From Saccharopolyspora_D taberi (GTDB lineage: Bacteria > Actinomycetota > Actinomycetes > Mycobacteriales > Pseudonocardiaceae), in contig NZ_BAAAUX010000037.1 of NCBI RefSeq assembly GCF_039534165.1, forward strand, positions 1-39,113: a stretch of DNA of 39,113 nucleotides, written 5' to 3'. The notes under the pieces are model-generated. The model did not search any database. It had not been told where the DNA came from and was given only the letters and a program-made list of their open reading frames with translations. Positions 1-7,709 of the stretch are shown piece after piece. Made by a program: the position numbers and the translations under genes. Every line of letters begins with the position of its first letter. The first letter of the stretch is position 1.

Positions 1-2176
1 TGGGCCTGGCCGCGGCGGTGGTCGCGCGGCGGTCGGCCAGGACCGCAGCGACCGGGCCGGCCAGGCCCGCGGCGAGCAGCGCAGCGGCGAGCAGCGCTCC
101 CGCGGACGGCAGGACGGCGGTCTGGACGGCGACCGCGCCGAGTGCGACGACCGCCGCGATCAGCGGCGGGACGAGCACGCGGGGCACCAGATCGCGGACC
201 GCGTCGGCGTCGTCGACGAGGCGGGCGACGCCGTCGCCGCGGCGGAGCCCGGCGGTGCGGACCGGCCCGAGGCGGACGAGGGCGGCCCAGAGGCCGCCGC
301 GGAGGTGGCCGGTGAGCCGGAAGGCGGCGTCGTGGGTGACGAGGCGTTCGAGGTAGCGCAGCGCCGCGCGCGAGAGCGCGAAGGTGCGGACTCCGACGAC
401 GGCGACCGAGAGGGTCAGGATCGGCGGTTGCTGGGAGGCGCGGGCGATCAGCCAGGCCGAGGTCGCGGTCAGCGCGAGGCCGGACAGCAGCGACAGCGCG
501 CCGAGTCCGACGCCGACGAGCCCGCGGGGCGTGATCAGGTCGCGCAGGCGCCCGCGCGCGGGCGGGAGGTCGATCGCCGCGCGCTCGCTCGGCGGGGCCG
601 GGGACGGTTCCGGGGCAGTGGCCTCCGGGCGGTGGCTGGCGAGGACGACGATCGCGCCCCGGTCGGCCGCGCGCCGGATCGCCGCGTTGACCTGCTGCGC
701 GGTCGCGGCGTCGAGGTGCGCGGTGGGCTCGTCGGCCAGCAGCACGCTCGCCCCGGCGCGCAGCCGCAGCAGCGCGCGGGCGACGGCGACGCGCTGACGC
801 TCCCCTGTGGACAGTTCGTCGATGCGGCGGTCGGCCAGGTGCGCCGCGGCGACCTCGGTCAGCACCGGCAGGGCGGGCTCGGCGCCGGCGAGCGCCAGCT
901 CGTCGGCGACGGTGCCGCCGCTGAACGCCGGGCGTTGCGGGATCCACGCGAGGTGGCGGCGCCACTCGTCCTGGTCGAGCCCGGTGATGTCGGCGCCGCC
1001 GAAGGTGATCGTGCCGCCGTCCGGGACTGCGAAGCCGAGGATCGCGGCGAAGGTCGTCGACTTCCCGGTCCCGCTCGGGCCGATTCCGTCGAAGCCCTCC
1101 AGCCGCAGGATCTCGCCGGGGCGCGCGGTGAAGCTCAGCCCATCCGGCGCGAACCCGCCGCGCCGCTCGACCCGCAGGTCCGAGACGCGCAGCGGTCCGG
1201 AAAGACCGGTCGCGTCCCTGCCCCGCTCCGGCGCGGGAAAGCGCACGGCGTCCACCCGGCGCACCGCCTCCACGCCGTCCTCGCTGGCGTGGTGCGCGGC
1301 GCCCGCGGCTCGCAGCGGCAGGTAGCACTCGGGCGCGAGCACCAGCACGAGCAGTCCGGTGGCCAGGTCGAGATCTCCGGAAACCAGGCGCAGCCCGATG
1401 CCGACCGCGACGAGCGCGACCGACAGCGACGACGCCAGCTCCAGCACCAGCGCGGAGAGGAAGGCGATGCGCAGAGTCGCGTTCGTGGTGCGGCGGTGGG
1501 ACTCGCTGACCCGCCGCACCACTTCGCCCTGCGCCCGCGCGCGGCCGAACGCGGTCAGCACCGGCAGCGCGCGGATCAGTTCGAGCAGCTGGCCGGAAAG
1601 CCGCTGCACCGCATCGGCCGCGCGGGCGGTGCGGCGTTCCGTGTAGCGGCCGACCAGCCAGGCGAACAGCGGGATCAGCGGGACGGTGATCAGGATCGCC
1701 AGCGCGGAGACCCAGTCGGAGAACAGGATCCACGCGCCGACCAGCGGCGGCACCACCCCGGCCATGACCAGCGCGGGCAGGTACTTGGTGAAGTAGGCGT
1801 CCAGCGAGTCCAGGCCCCTGGTCGCCAACGCGGTCAGCTCGCCGGGACCGCGCCGCTGGATCCACTCCGGGCCGCGCCGCAGCGCGGAATCCAGCAGCAC
1901 GGCGCGGAGCTCCTCCTTCGCGCCCGCCGCCGCGCGGGCCGCGACGGTCTCGGTCGCCCAGCCCAGCACCGCCCGCGCGACGATCGCGCAGGCCAGCACC
2001 GCGAGCTCGGTGCCGATCGCGGTGGTGCCGGAGGTGACGACGGCGGCGAGCGCCGTCGCCAGCGCCCACGCCTGCACGATCAGGGCCACCGCGTTGCCGA
2101 CCGCGAGCAGCCCGGCCAGCACCAGCGCCCGCCGGGCCGACGGTGACAGCTTGGGGAGGGCTCCGAGCGGGGTCAT
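1..2176 (-). CDS. cydDC: CydDC-type fused ABC transporter (partial, 3' end outside window)
   Basis: Heterodimeric CydDC exports thiols (cysteine/glutathione) across the membrane and is needed for assembly of cytochrome bd. Here both halves appear fused. About 725 residues are visible. They comprise a first six-helix ABC membrane domain, a nucleotide-binding domain with Walker A GPSGTGKS (about residue 366), signature LSTGERQ (about 453) and Walker B VLLADEP (about 475). A second membrane domain then begins and runs off the left edge. Fused actinobacterial CydDC proteins are about 1,150 residues, so roughly 400 are missing. The ATG start at 2176 overlaps the cydB stop as ATGA, so the two are translationally coupled. 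The order cydA-cydB-cydDC supports the assignment. The transported molecule itself cannot be read from sequence. Confidence 0.9.
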   Translation of the reverse strand, partial: MTPLGALPKLSPSARRALVLAGLLAVGNAVALIVQAWALATALAAVVTSGTTAIGTELAVLACAIVARAVLGWATETVAARAAAGAKEELRAVLLDSALRRGPEWIQRRGPGELTALATRGLDSLDAYFTKYLPALVMAGVVPPLVGAWILFSDWVSALAILITVPLIPLFAWLVGRYTERRTARAADAVQRLSGQLLELIRALPVLTAFGRARAQGEVVRRVSESHRRTTNATLRIAFLSALVLELASSLSVALVAVGIGLRLVSGDLDLATGLLVLVLAPECYLPLRAAGAAHHASEDGVEAVRRVDAVRFPAPERGRDATGLSGPLRVSDLRVERRGGFAPDGLSFTARPGEILRLEGFDGIGPSGTGKSTTFAAILGFAVPDGGTITFGGADITGLDQDEWRRHLAWIPQRPAFSGGTVADELALAGAEPALPVLTEVAAAHLADRRIDELSTGERQRVAVARALLRLRAGASVLLADEPTAHLDAATAQQVNAAIRRAADRGAIVVLASHRPEATAPEPSPAPPSERAAIDLPPARGRLRDLITPRGLVGVGLGALSLLSGLALTATSAWLIARASQQPPILTLSVAVVGVRTFALSRAALRYLERLVTHDAAFRLTGHLRGGLWAALVRLGPVRTAGLRRGDGVARLVDDADAVRDLVPRVLVPPLIAAVVALGAVAVQTAVLPSAGALLAAALLAAGLAGPVAAVLADRRATTAAARP

Positions 2177-3186
2177 GACGACGGGACGTGGACCGGTGGG
2201 ATGTGCTTGGTGCCGATCCGCTTGCGGAACACCCAGTAGGTCCAGCCCTGGTAGATCAGCACGGCCGGGGTGCCGAACGCGGCGACCCAGGTCATGACGG
2301 CGAGCGTGTACGGGCTCGAAGCGGTGTCGGCGACCGACAGCGACCACGCGGCGTCCAAAGTGGATGGAATGACGTTCGGCCACAGCGAGCCGAACAGGGT
2401 GATCACCACACCGGTCAGCGCCACGCCCTGCAACGCGAACGCCTGGCCGTCCCGCCAGGAGTAGAGGCGCAGCAGCCCGGCCAGCGCCGCGACCAGGGCG
2501 ATCACCAGCGGCACCCAGGTCCACGCCGAACCCGCGGTGAGCTGCGCGATCAGGACCAGCGCGAACACCGGCAGCAGCAGCGGGATCCCGAGCCGCAGGG
2601 CGAACTTCCGGGCCCGCTCGCGCACCTCGCCCTCGGTCTTGAGCGCCAGGAAGATCGCGCCGTGCAGCAGCGAGAACCCGCACACCGCCAGTGAGCCGAC
2701 GACGGCGGGCAGCGTGAAGATCCCCAGCCAGCTGCCGACCCGGTCGCCGTTGGCGTCCAGCGGCAGGCCGAAGACGTTGGCCGAGAGCACCAGCCCGACG
2801 ATCAGCGGCGAGATCCACGAGGACAGCACGATCACGGTGTCCCAGCCGCGCCGCCAGCGCGGGGAGTCGACCTTGCCCCGGTACTCGAACGCGACCCCGC
2901 GCCCGATCAGCGCGAGCAGCAGGAGGAGGACCGGCAGGTACGCGGTGCTGAACAGGGAGGCGTACCAGCCGGGGAACGCGGCGAAGGTCGCGCCGCCCGC
3001 GACGATCAGCCACACCTCGTTGCCGTCCCAGACCGGGCCGATCGTGTTGATCAGCACCCGGCGCTCGGTCTCCTCGCGGCCGAGCACCGGCAGCAGCATG
3101 CCCACGCCGAAGTCGAAGCCCTCCAGGAAGAGGTAGCCCAGCCACAGCAGGGCGATCACGCAGAACCAGAAGGTGGCCAGATCCAT
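2173..3186 (-). CDS. cydB: Cytochrome bd ubiquinol/menaquinol oxidase subunit II
   Basis: CydB is the non-haem-ligating membrane subunit of cytochrome bd. Together with CydA it oxidises quinol and reduces oxygen to water with high affinity, and it helps survival at low oxygen. The protein is 337 residues with about eight to nine hydrophobic helices. It contains the family signature around VWDGNEVWLI (about residues 52-61) and ends with the typical YQGWTYWVFRKRI segment. I chose ATG at 3186, preceded by an AGGTGA-type ribosome site; a GTG one codon earlier is also open. The 3' end overlaps cydDC as ATGA. A 210-base gap with strong hairpins separates it from cydA, unlike the tight coupling to cydDC. 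Confidence 0.95.
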   Translation of the reverse strand: MDLATFWFCVIALLWLGYLFLEGFDFGVGMLLPVLGREETERRVLINTIGPVWDGNEVWLIVAGGATFAAFPGWYASLFSTAYLPVLLLLLALIGRGVAFEYRGKVDSPRWRRGWDTVIVLSSWISPLIVGLVLSANVFGLPLDANGDRVGSWLGIFTLPAVVGSLAVCGFSLLHGAIFLALKTEGEVRERARKFALRLGIPLLLPVFALVLIAQLTAGSAWTWVPLVIALVAALAGLLRLYSWRDGQAFALQGVALTGVVITLFGSLWPNVIPSTLDAAWSLSVADTASSPYTLAVMTWVAAFGTPAVLIYQGWTYWVFRKRIGTKHIPPVHVPSS

Positions 3187-3217
3187 CACTCAGTCACCTC
3201 AGGGAAGGTCGTCTTCG

Positions 3218-3234
3218 AAGCGGCGCAGCCGCTT
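3218..3234. promoter_or_regulatory. Small stem-loop in front of cydB
   Basis: A perfect 7-base stem AAGCGGC/GCCGCTT with a 3-base loop lies 32 bases upstream of the cydB start in the cydA-cydB gap. It could affect mRNA stability or cydB translation; no function is demonstrated. Confidence 0.4.
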
Positions 3235-3260
3235 AGCCCACGCACGCAGCTCGCACCGCC

Positions 3261-3359
3261 GCGGGTTCTCAGGCGTCCTCTGGCGAGGACAGCTTTTTCC
3301 CTCGTATTGGACATACGTGGGAAAAAGATCCCGCAGCCAGAGGGCGCCTGAGGTTCCGC
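3261..3359. repeat. Long nested inverted repeat between cydA and cydB
   Basis: The outer arms 3261-3284 and 3336-3359 match at 20 of 24 positions. The inner arms CTTTTTCCC (3293-3301) and GGGAAAAAG (3319-3327) are perfect, and a core CGTAT/ATACG (3303-3307, 3313-3317) closes on a 5-base loop. An asymmetric 8-base internal bulge lies between outer and inner arms. Transcribed from either strand this gives a hairpin of about 100 nucleotides. Possible roles are a partial terminator or processing site that sets the CydA:CydB ratio, or a remnant of a miniature element. No flanking target duplication was recognised. Confidence 0.7.
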
Positions 3360-3396
3360 CAAGCGACCACCCGGGCCGGGCGAGTTCTCGAAAGTT

Positions 3397-4926
3397 CTAG
3401 TACGCGAACGAGAGGGCTTCATCGGACTTCTTCTCCTCGGGTTCCGGCGGCATCACCCCGGCGACGCCGCCGCGCACGAAGCGGACGATCAGGAAGATCT
3501 CCACGATCGCGAGCACGCCGTAGACCGCGGTCAGCGCGATCAGCGAGGTCAGCATCTCGCCCGGTGTCACGCCCGCCGACACCGCCGACGCGGTGTACAT
3601 GAACACCCCGTCGACACCGGACGGGTTCGGGTTCGGCGCGACGACGAACGGCTGCCTGCCGAGTTCGGTGAAGATCCAGCCGAAGCTGTTGCCCAGGAAC
3701 GGCGTCGCGATGCTCAGCAGCGCCAGCGGCGTCCACCAGCGGCCCTTCGGGTAGCGGCCCCTGCGGGTCAGCCACAGCACCGCGACCGCGCCCAGCGCCG
3801 CGATCCCGCCGAACCCGATCATGAACCGGAAGCCCCAGTAGGTCGCCGGGAGGTTGGGCACGTAGTCGATGGGCTGCCCCGCGAACACGCCCATGCGCGG
3901 GTCGTCCGGGTAGTGCGTGCCGTAAGCGGCCTGGTACTCGCCGAGCAGCTGCTGCACGCCCTTGACCTCGCTGTGCAGGTCGCCGTTGGCCAGGTAGGAC
4001 AGGATGTAGGGCACGGTCAGGCTCTTTACGTTCTCGCAGTCCGGCCGGGCCACGTCGCCGATCGCGAAGACCGAGAAGCTGGCCGGTGCCTCCGAGTGGC
4101 ACAGCGCCTCGGCGGAGGCCATCTTCATCGGCTGCTGCTCGAACATCAGCTTGCCCTGGATGTCGCCGGAGATCGCCAGCCCGGCGAAGGCGATCACGCC
4201 GACCCACGCGCCCAGCCGCATCGAGCCGTGCCAGACCTTGCGGTCGTCGTTGCGCTCCTCGTCCCGGTTCGCCAGGTCCGGGTCCTTGCCGACGGTGTCG
4301 CGGTGGTGCTTCCAGATCTGCCAGGCCGAGATGCCGATCAGGAACGAGCCCGCGACCGCGAAGCAGCCGAACACGGTGTGCGGGAAGGCGGCGAGCACGG
4401 TGTTGTTGGTCAGCACCGCCCAGATCGAGGTCAGCCGCGGCCTGCCGTCGACCAGCTCGATGCCGACCGGGTGCTGCATCCAGGAGTTGGCGGCCAGGAT
4501 GAAGTACGCCGAGGCGATCGTGGCCAGCGAGAACGCCCACGCGCACGCCAGGTGCACACCCTTGGAAAGCCGGTCCCAGCCGAAGATCCACAGCCCCAGG
4601 AAGGTGGACTCGACGAAGAACGCGACGAGCCCCTCCATCGCCAGCGGCGCGCCGAAGACGTCGCCGACGAACCGCGAGTAGGCGCTCCAGGACATCCCGA
4701 ACTGGAACTCCTGGACGATCCCGGTGACCACCCCCATGGCGAAGTTGATCAGCATCAACTTGCCCCAGAACTTGGTCATCTTCAGGTATCGCCGGTTTCC
4801 GGTGCGGTACCAGGCCGTCTGCATCCCGGCGACCAGCACGGCCATCCCGATGGTCAGCGGCACCATCAGGAAGTGGTAGACGGTCGTGATCCCGAACTGC
4901 CAGCGGGCGATGTCGAGCAGATCCAC
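3397..4926 (-). CDS. cydA: Cytochrome bd ubiquinol/menaquinol oxidase subunit I
   Basis: CydA carries haems b558, b595 and d and the quinol-oxidising site of cytochrome bd. The 509-residue protein opens with the family pattern DIARWQFGITTVYHF, whose histidine is a haem ligand. It has further conserved histidine segments (NSWMQHPVG, AAFPHTVFG), the QQPMKM methionine segment of the b558/Q-loop region, and GRQPF near residue 425. An open frame continues 14 codons upstream, but GTG at 4926 is preferred. It sits behind a GGGTGGGG ribosome site and begins exactly where the family begins (VDLLDIARWQFG). First gene of the cydA-cydB-cydDC operon. The 245-base divergent region upstream (4927-5171) should hold its promoter; I could not see a convincing Rex-type operator there. 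Confidence 0.96.
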   Translation of the reverse strand: MDLLDIARWQFGITTVYHFLMVPLTIGMAVLVAGMQTAWYRTGNRRYLKMTKFWGKLMLINFAMGVVTGIVQEFQFGMSWSAYSRFVGDVFGAPLAMEGLVAFFVESTFLGLWIFGWDRLSKGVHLACAWAFSLATIASAYFILAANSWMQHPVGIELVDGRPRLTSIWAVLTNNTVLAAFPHTVFGCFAVAGSFLIGISAWQIWKHHRDTVGKDPDLANRDEERNDDRKVWHGSMRLGAWVGVIAFAGLAISGDIQGKLMFEQQPMKMASAEALCHSEAPASFSVFAIGDVARPDCENVKSLTVPYILSYLANGDLHSEVKGVQQLLGEYQAAYGTHYPDDPRMGVFAGQPIDYVPNLPATYWGFRFMIGFGGIAALGAVAVLWLTRRGRYPKGRWWTPLALLSIATPFLGNSFGWIFTELGRQPFVVAPNPNPSGVDGVFMYTASAVSAGVTPGEMLTSLIALTAVYGVLAIVEIFLIVRFVRGGVAGVMPPEPEEKKSDEALSFAY

Positions 4927-5171
4927 GACCCCACCCTGCCGCCCGCGCCGGTGCTTCCGCAGGGGCAAGGAGTCCCGTTCCCCCGGTCGAGGGTCCTGCC
5001 CACGACGGGACCTTCGTCCTGGTCACGGACGGTGCGGAACGGTCGGTCAACACGTTCTACCAAGGAAACCGAGACCTGCGAAAGAGTTGAGCGAAAACCG
5101 AATCTGCGCTCGCTGCGTAATCCCAGGCAAGTTCCCGGCAACCGCGCCGGGACCGGTCGAAGGGAATCCCC

Positions 5172-5597
5172 ATGCGGAAGCTGATCATCGGGGCGGTCGC
5201 CGCCCTCGCCGTGGCCGGTGCTACCGGAGGCGTCCTGGTCGTCAACTCCGGCACGAACTCCTCCGACGCGGCGGCCCCGAGCCCCGCGGCCGGCGGCGGC
5301 GCTCCCGTGCTGCTCGCGGACGAGTCGCCGGCTCCGGGCTCGCGGCTGATCGTCGCGCCGGGCGAGGTGAACCGGTTCGACACCGTCAAGATCGACGCGC
5401 ACTGCGAGAACGACGAGGTCGAGGGCGTGTTCTCGGAGGCGTTCCCCGCCGGCGTCAGCGGCAGGCACGTCTCGCCCAGCCACTTCGAGGGCACCGCCGT
5501 GGCCGACCCCTCGCGTCCCGGGACCTTCGAGGTCGTGGCCGAGTGCAAGAACGGCGCACCGGTCACCGCGACCGTCCACGTACGCGGCGACGGCTGA
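5172..5597 (+). CDS. Small secreted protein of unknown function
   Basis: A 141-residue protein with an N-terminal signal peptide or membrane anchor: MRKLI, a hydrophobic stretch to about residue 25, then a Ser/Ala/Pro/Gly-rich linker. It is followed by a compact domain of about 85 residues with two cysteines (about residues 76 and 118) that could form one disulfide. The alternation of beta-prone segments (SRLIVAPG, TFEVVAEC, TATVHVRG) suggests an Ig-like beta sandwich, which is inference only. The ATG at 5172 follows a GAAGGGAA ribosome site. It lies 40 bases before the sigma-factor gene on the same strand, so it may be co-expressed with that operon, but the gap contains a candidate separate ECF promoter. 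I do not recognise the family. Confidence 0.8.
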   Translation: MRKLIIGAVAALAVAGATGGVLVVNSGTNSSDAAAPSPAAGGGAPVLLADESPAPGSRLIVAPGEVNRFDTVKIDAHCENDEVEGVFSEAFPAGVSGRHVSPSHFEGTAVADPSRPGTFEVVAECKNGAPVTATVHVRGDG

Positions 5598-5604
5598 GCG
5601 CGAA

Positions 5605-5628
5605 AACCGTTCGTCGCCCGGATGCGTC
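5605..5628 (+). promoter_or_regulatory. Candidate ECF-type promoter for the sigma-factor operon
   Basis: AACC (5605-5608) and CGTC (5625-5628) are separated by 16 bases, the arrangement of many ECF-sigma promoters (-35 AAC, -10 CGTC). The expected start point falls at about the GTG at 5638, which would give a leaderless, possibly autoregulated transcript. This is pattern-based only. Confidence 0.35.
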
Positions 5629-5637
5629 AGTAGGGGC

Positions 5638-6171
5638 GTGAGAGAAGCGAGCGACGAGCGGTTGCTCCGGAAGGTGGCGCGGGGCAACCGCGCCGCCTTC
5701 GACGAGCTGTACCGGCGCAACGCGGGCTGGCTGGCGGTGCGGCTGCGCCGGCGCTGCCCGGACCCCGAGCTGGCGGCCGAGGTCCTGCAGGACTGCTTCC
5801 TGACGGTGTGGCGGTCGGCGGGCGGGTTCGACCCGGAGGGCAGCGCCGCCGCGTGGCTGTGGACCGTCGCCTCCAGCCGGCTGATCGACGCCTTCCGCCG
5901 CCAGGGCGCCCGGGTCCGGCCCGCGGGCGAGCCCGCGGAGTCGGCGCTGGTCGCGGCGTCGGCCGAGGACGAGGCCCTGCGCCGGACGATGAGCCCGGAG
6001 CTGACCGCCGCGCTGGAGCGGCTGCCACCGGACCTGCGCGCGGTGCTGCAGTCCACAGTGCTCGACGGCCGGACGACGCGGGAGACCGCCGCACTGCTCG
6101 GAATCCCCGAAGGCACGGTGAAAACCCGAGCACGGAAGGCCCGGCTCATCCTGAAGGAGGCATTGGCATGA
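5638..6171 (+). CDS. ECF-family RNA polymerase sigma factor
   Basis: A 177-residue group-4 sigma factor. Region 2 covers about residues 18-85 (FDELYRR; the AAEVLQDCFLTVWRS helix; the AWLWTVASSRLIDAFRR DNA-melting segment). Region 4 spans about 120-175 with a helix-turn-helix TTRETAALLGIPEGTVKTRARKAR. The GTG start at 5638 has no ribosome site, fitting a leaderless mRNA. The stop overlaps the next gene (ATGA at 6168-6171), which encodes a zinc-finger membrane protein and is the likely anti-sigma. The regulon probably includes the downstream ABC transporter. The inducing signal is unknown; by analogy with similar operons it may be envelope or antimicrobial stress. Confidence 0.93.
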   Translation: MREASDERLLRKVARGNRAAFDELYRRNAGWLAVRLRRRCPDPELAAEVLQDCFLTVWRSAGGFDPEGSAAAWLWTVASSRLIDAFRRQGARVRPAGEPAESALVAASAEDEALRRTMSPELTAALERLPPDLRAVLQSTVLDGRTTRETAALLGIPEGTVKTRARKARLILKEALA

Positions 6172-6971
6172 CGGAGGAACACTTCCCGGCGGCCACGCTG
6201 CGTGCCTACGCCGAGGGCCTGCTCCCCGAACCGGACGCCGTCGACGACCACCTGCTCGACTGCGCGCGCTGCCGCCGCCTGGTCAACGACGCCGCCGGCG
6301 ACGACCCGATCGTCCGGCAGGTGCAAGCGAATCTGGCGGTCCTCCCGCCGCAGTTCCCCCGCGCCGACCGGTGGCGGCGGCTGCGCGTGCTGCTCAACGC
6401 CGCGCCCGCGGCGCGCGGCGCGTGGCTGTTCGCCGTGGTGGCCGCGCTGGGCGGCGCGGTCGGGATGGACCTGCTCGCCGCGCCCGGGGGCGAAGCCGGG
6501 CAGTGGTGGTCGCGGCAGGGCTCCGCGCTGCTGCTGATCGCGCCGCTGCTGCCGGTGCTGGGCGTGGCGCTGGGCTTCGGCAGGCTCGGCGACCCGGCCT
6601 GCGAGATCACCGCGAGCACCGCCTTCGGCGGCCTGCGGCTCGTGCTCTGGCGGACGCTTTCGGTGCTGCTGACCACCGTTCCGGCGACGCTGCTGATCAG
6701 CGCTGTCACCGGCCGCGGGACGGTCGCGGTCTGGCTGCTCCCGTGCCTGGCGCTGACCGCGGTGACCCTCGCGCTCGGATCGCTGTTCCGGCTCGAAGCC
6801 GCCGCGGCGGTGGTCGCCGCGAGCTGGTTGCTGCTGACCGGTGCACCGCTGGTGGCGCAGCGGGTTCCGGTCGTGCTGGACCGGCCGCTGCCGCTGCTGT
6901 GGGCGGCGCTGATCGCCGCGTCCGCCTCCACCCTGCTCCTCCGCCGCACGCCGACCACGTTCCGGAACTAG
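6168..6971 (+). CDS. Zinc-finger (HxxxCxxC) membrane protein, likely anti-sigma factor
   Basis: A 267-residue protein. Its cytoplasmic N-terminus has the zinc-associated anti-sigma signature H28-x3-C32-x2-C35. About six hydrophobic helices follow, between residues 85 and 260. Classical ZAS anti-sigma factors have one membrane helix. This polytopic form resembles zf-HC2 proteins that sit in front of ABC transporter genes and may also take part in transport or sensing. The ATG at 6168 overlaps the sigma gene stop by four bases, indicating translational coupling and a direct partner. The next gene begins 15 bases after the stop. The role is inferred from the motif and context. Confidence 0.8.
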   Translation: MTEEHFPAATLRAYAEGLLPEPDAVDDHLLDCARCRRLVNDAAGDDPIVRQVQANLAVLPPQFPRADRWRRLRVLLNAAPAARGAWLFAVVAALGGAVGMDLLAAPGGEAGQWWSRQGSALLLIAPLLPVLGVALGFGRLGDPACEITASTAFGGLRLVLWRTLSVLLTTVPATLLISAVTGRGTVAVWLLPCLALTAVTLALGSLFRLEAAAAVVAASWLLLTGAPLVAQRVPVVLDRPLPLLWAALIAASASTLLLRRTPTTFRN

Positions 6972-6986
6972 CCAGAAGAGGACATC

Positions 6987-7709
6987 GTGATACGAACCAT
7001 CGATCTGACCGTCCGATTCGGACGCCGCTGCGCGCTGGACGGGATCACCGCCGAGTTCCCCGCCGGGGTCAACGGCCTGATCGGGCCGAACGGCGCGGGC
7101 AAGTCGACCCTGGTCCGCGTGCTGGCGACGCTGACCGCCCCGACCAGCGGCGCGGTCCAGCTCGACGGCCGCCCGCTGGCGGGCGCCGACCTGCGGGAGG
7201 TCCGCCGCGGGATCGGCTACCTGCCGCAGGAGTTCGGCTACTACCCGCGCTACACCGCGCGGGAGTTCGTCGAGCACTTCGCGTGGTTGAAGGAGGTTCC
7301 CGCCGCCGACCTGCCCGGCGCGGTGCAGGGGGCGCTGGAGCGGGTGGGGCTGGCCGACCGCGCCGACGAGAAGCTGCGGCGGCTCTCCGGCGGGATGCGG
7401 CAGCGGGTCGGCATCGCGCAGGCGATCGTCAACCGCCCCGCCGTGCTGCTGCTCGACGAGCCGACGGCCGGTCTGGATCCCGAGCAGCGGGCGGAGTTCC
7501 GCGGCCTGCTGCGCGAACTCGGGGCGGACTCGTCGGTCGTGGTCAGCACGCACGTCGTCGATGACGTGGCGAAGGCGTGCGACCGGGTGTGGGTGCTCGC
7601 GGAAGGACGGCCGGTGTTCTCCGGAACGCCCGAGCAGCTGGCCGTGGACGGTGACGTCGAGCAGGGCTACCGCGCCGTGCTCGATTCGGCGAGGGAGGAA
7701 GCCGCATGA
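6987..7709 (+). CDS. ABC transporter ATP-binding protein
   Basis: A 240-residue ABC ATPase with Walker A GPNGAGKST (about residues 34-42), a Q-loop at about YLPQEFGYY, signature LSGGMRQR (about 135-142), Walker B VLLLDEPTAGLD (about 155-166) and a switch histidine in VVSTHVVDD. The layout is that of exporter-type (DRA/CcmA-like) ATPases that pair with separate permeases. GTG start at 6987 behind AGAAGAGGA. The 3' end overlaps the permease gene by ATGA (7706-7709), so the permease is its partner. It is part of the sigma/zinc-finger operon. The substrate is not known; comparable cassettes give antimicrobial-peptide or lantibiotic resistance, but this is only an analogy. Confidence 0.94.
   Translation: MIRTIDLTVRFGRRCALDGITAEFPAGVNGLIGPNGAGKSTLVRVLATLTAPTSGAVQLDGRPLAGADLREVRRGIGYLPQEFGYYPRYTAREFVEHFAWLKEVPAADLPGAVQGALERVGLADRADEKLRRLSGGMRQRVGIAQAIVNRPAVLLLDEPTAGLDPEQRAEFRGLLRELGADSSVVVSTHVVDDVAKACDRVWVLAEGRPVFSGTPEQLAVDGDVEQGYRAVLDSAREEAA

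Noticed and set aside
305..2146. A 613-codon open frame on the plus strand opposite cydDC
   Set aside because: It is the antisense of a clear ABC transporter. The translation is a Gly/Arg/Gln/Asp-rich low-complexity product without any domain, as expected from GC-rich codon bias.
3261..3359. Calling the cyd hairpin an insertion sequence remnant
   Set aside because: There is no transposase fragment and no recognisable target-site duplication, so only the inverted repeat is reported.
4927..5171. Rex-type redox operator before cydA
   Set aside because: I looked for a TTGTGAA-type dyad and found none convincing. A TTGACC at 5045-5050 on the minus strand lacks a good -10 partner.
3419..5184. Long open frames overlapping cydA on both strands (544 and 423 codons)
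   Set aside because: cydA has all the family residues in its own frame. The others are Arg/Gly/Ala/Pro-rich shadows without ribosome sites.
4866..7553. An 895-codon minus-strand open frame through the sigma and ABC genes
   Set aside because: It lies opposite four well-supported coupled genes and has shadow-type composition.
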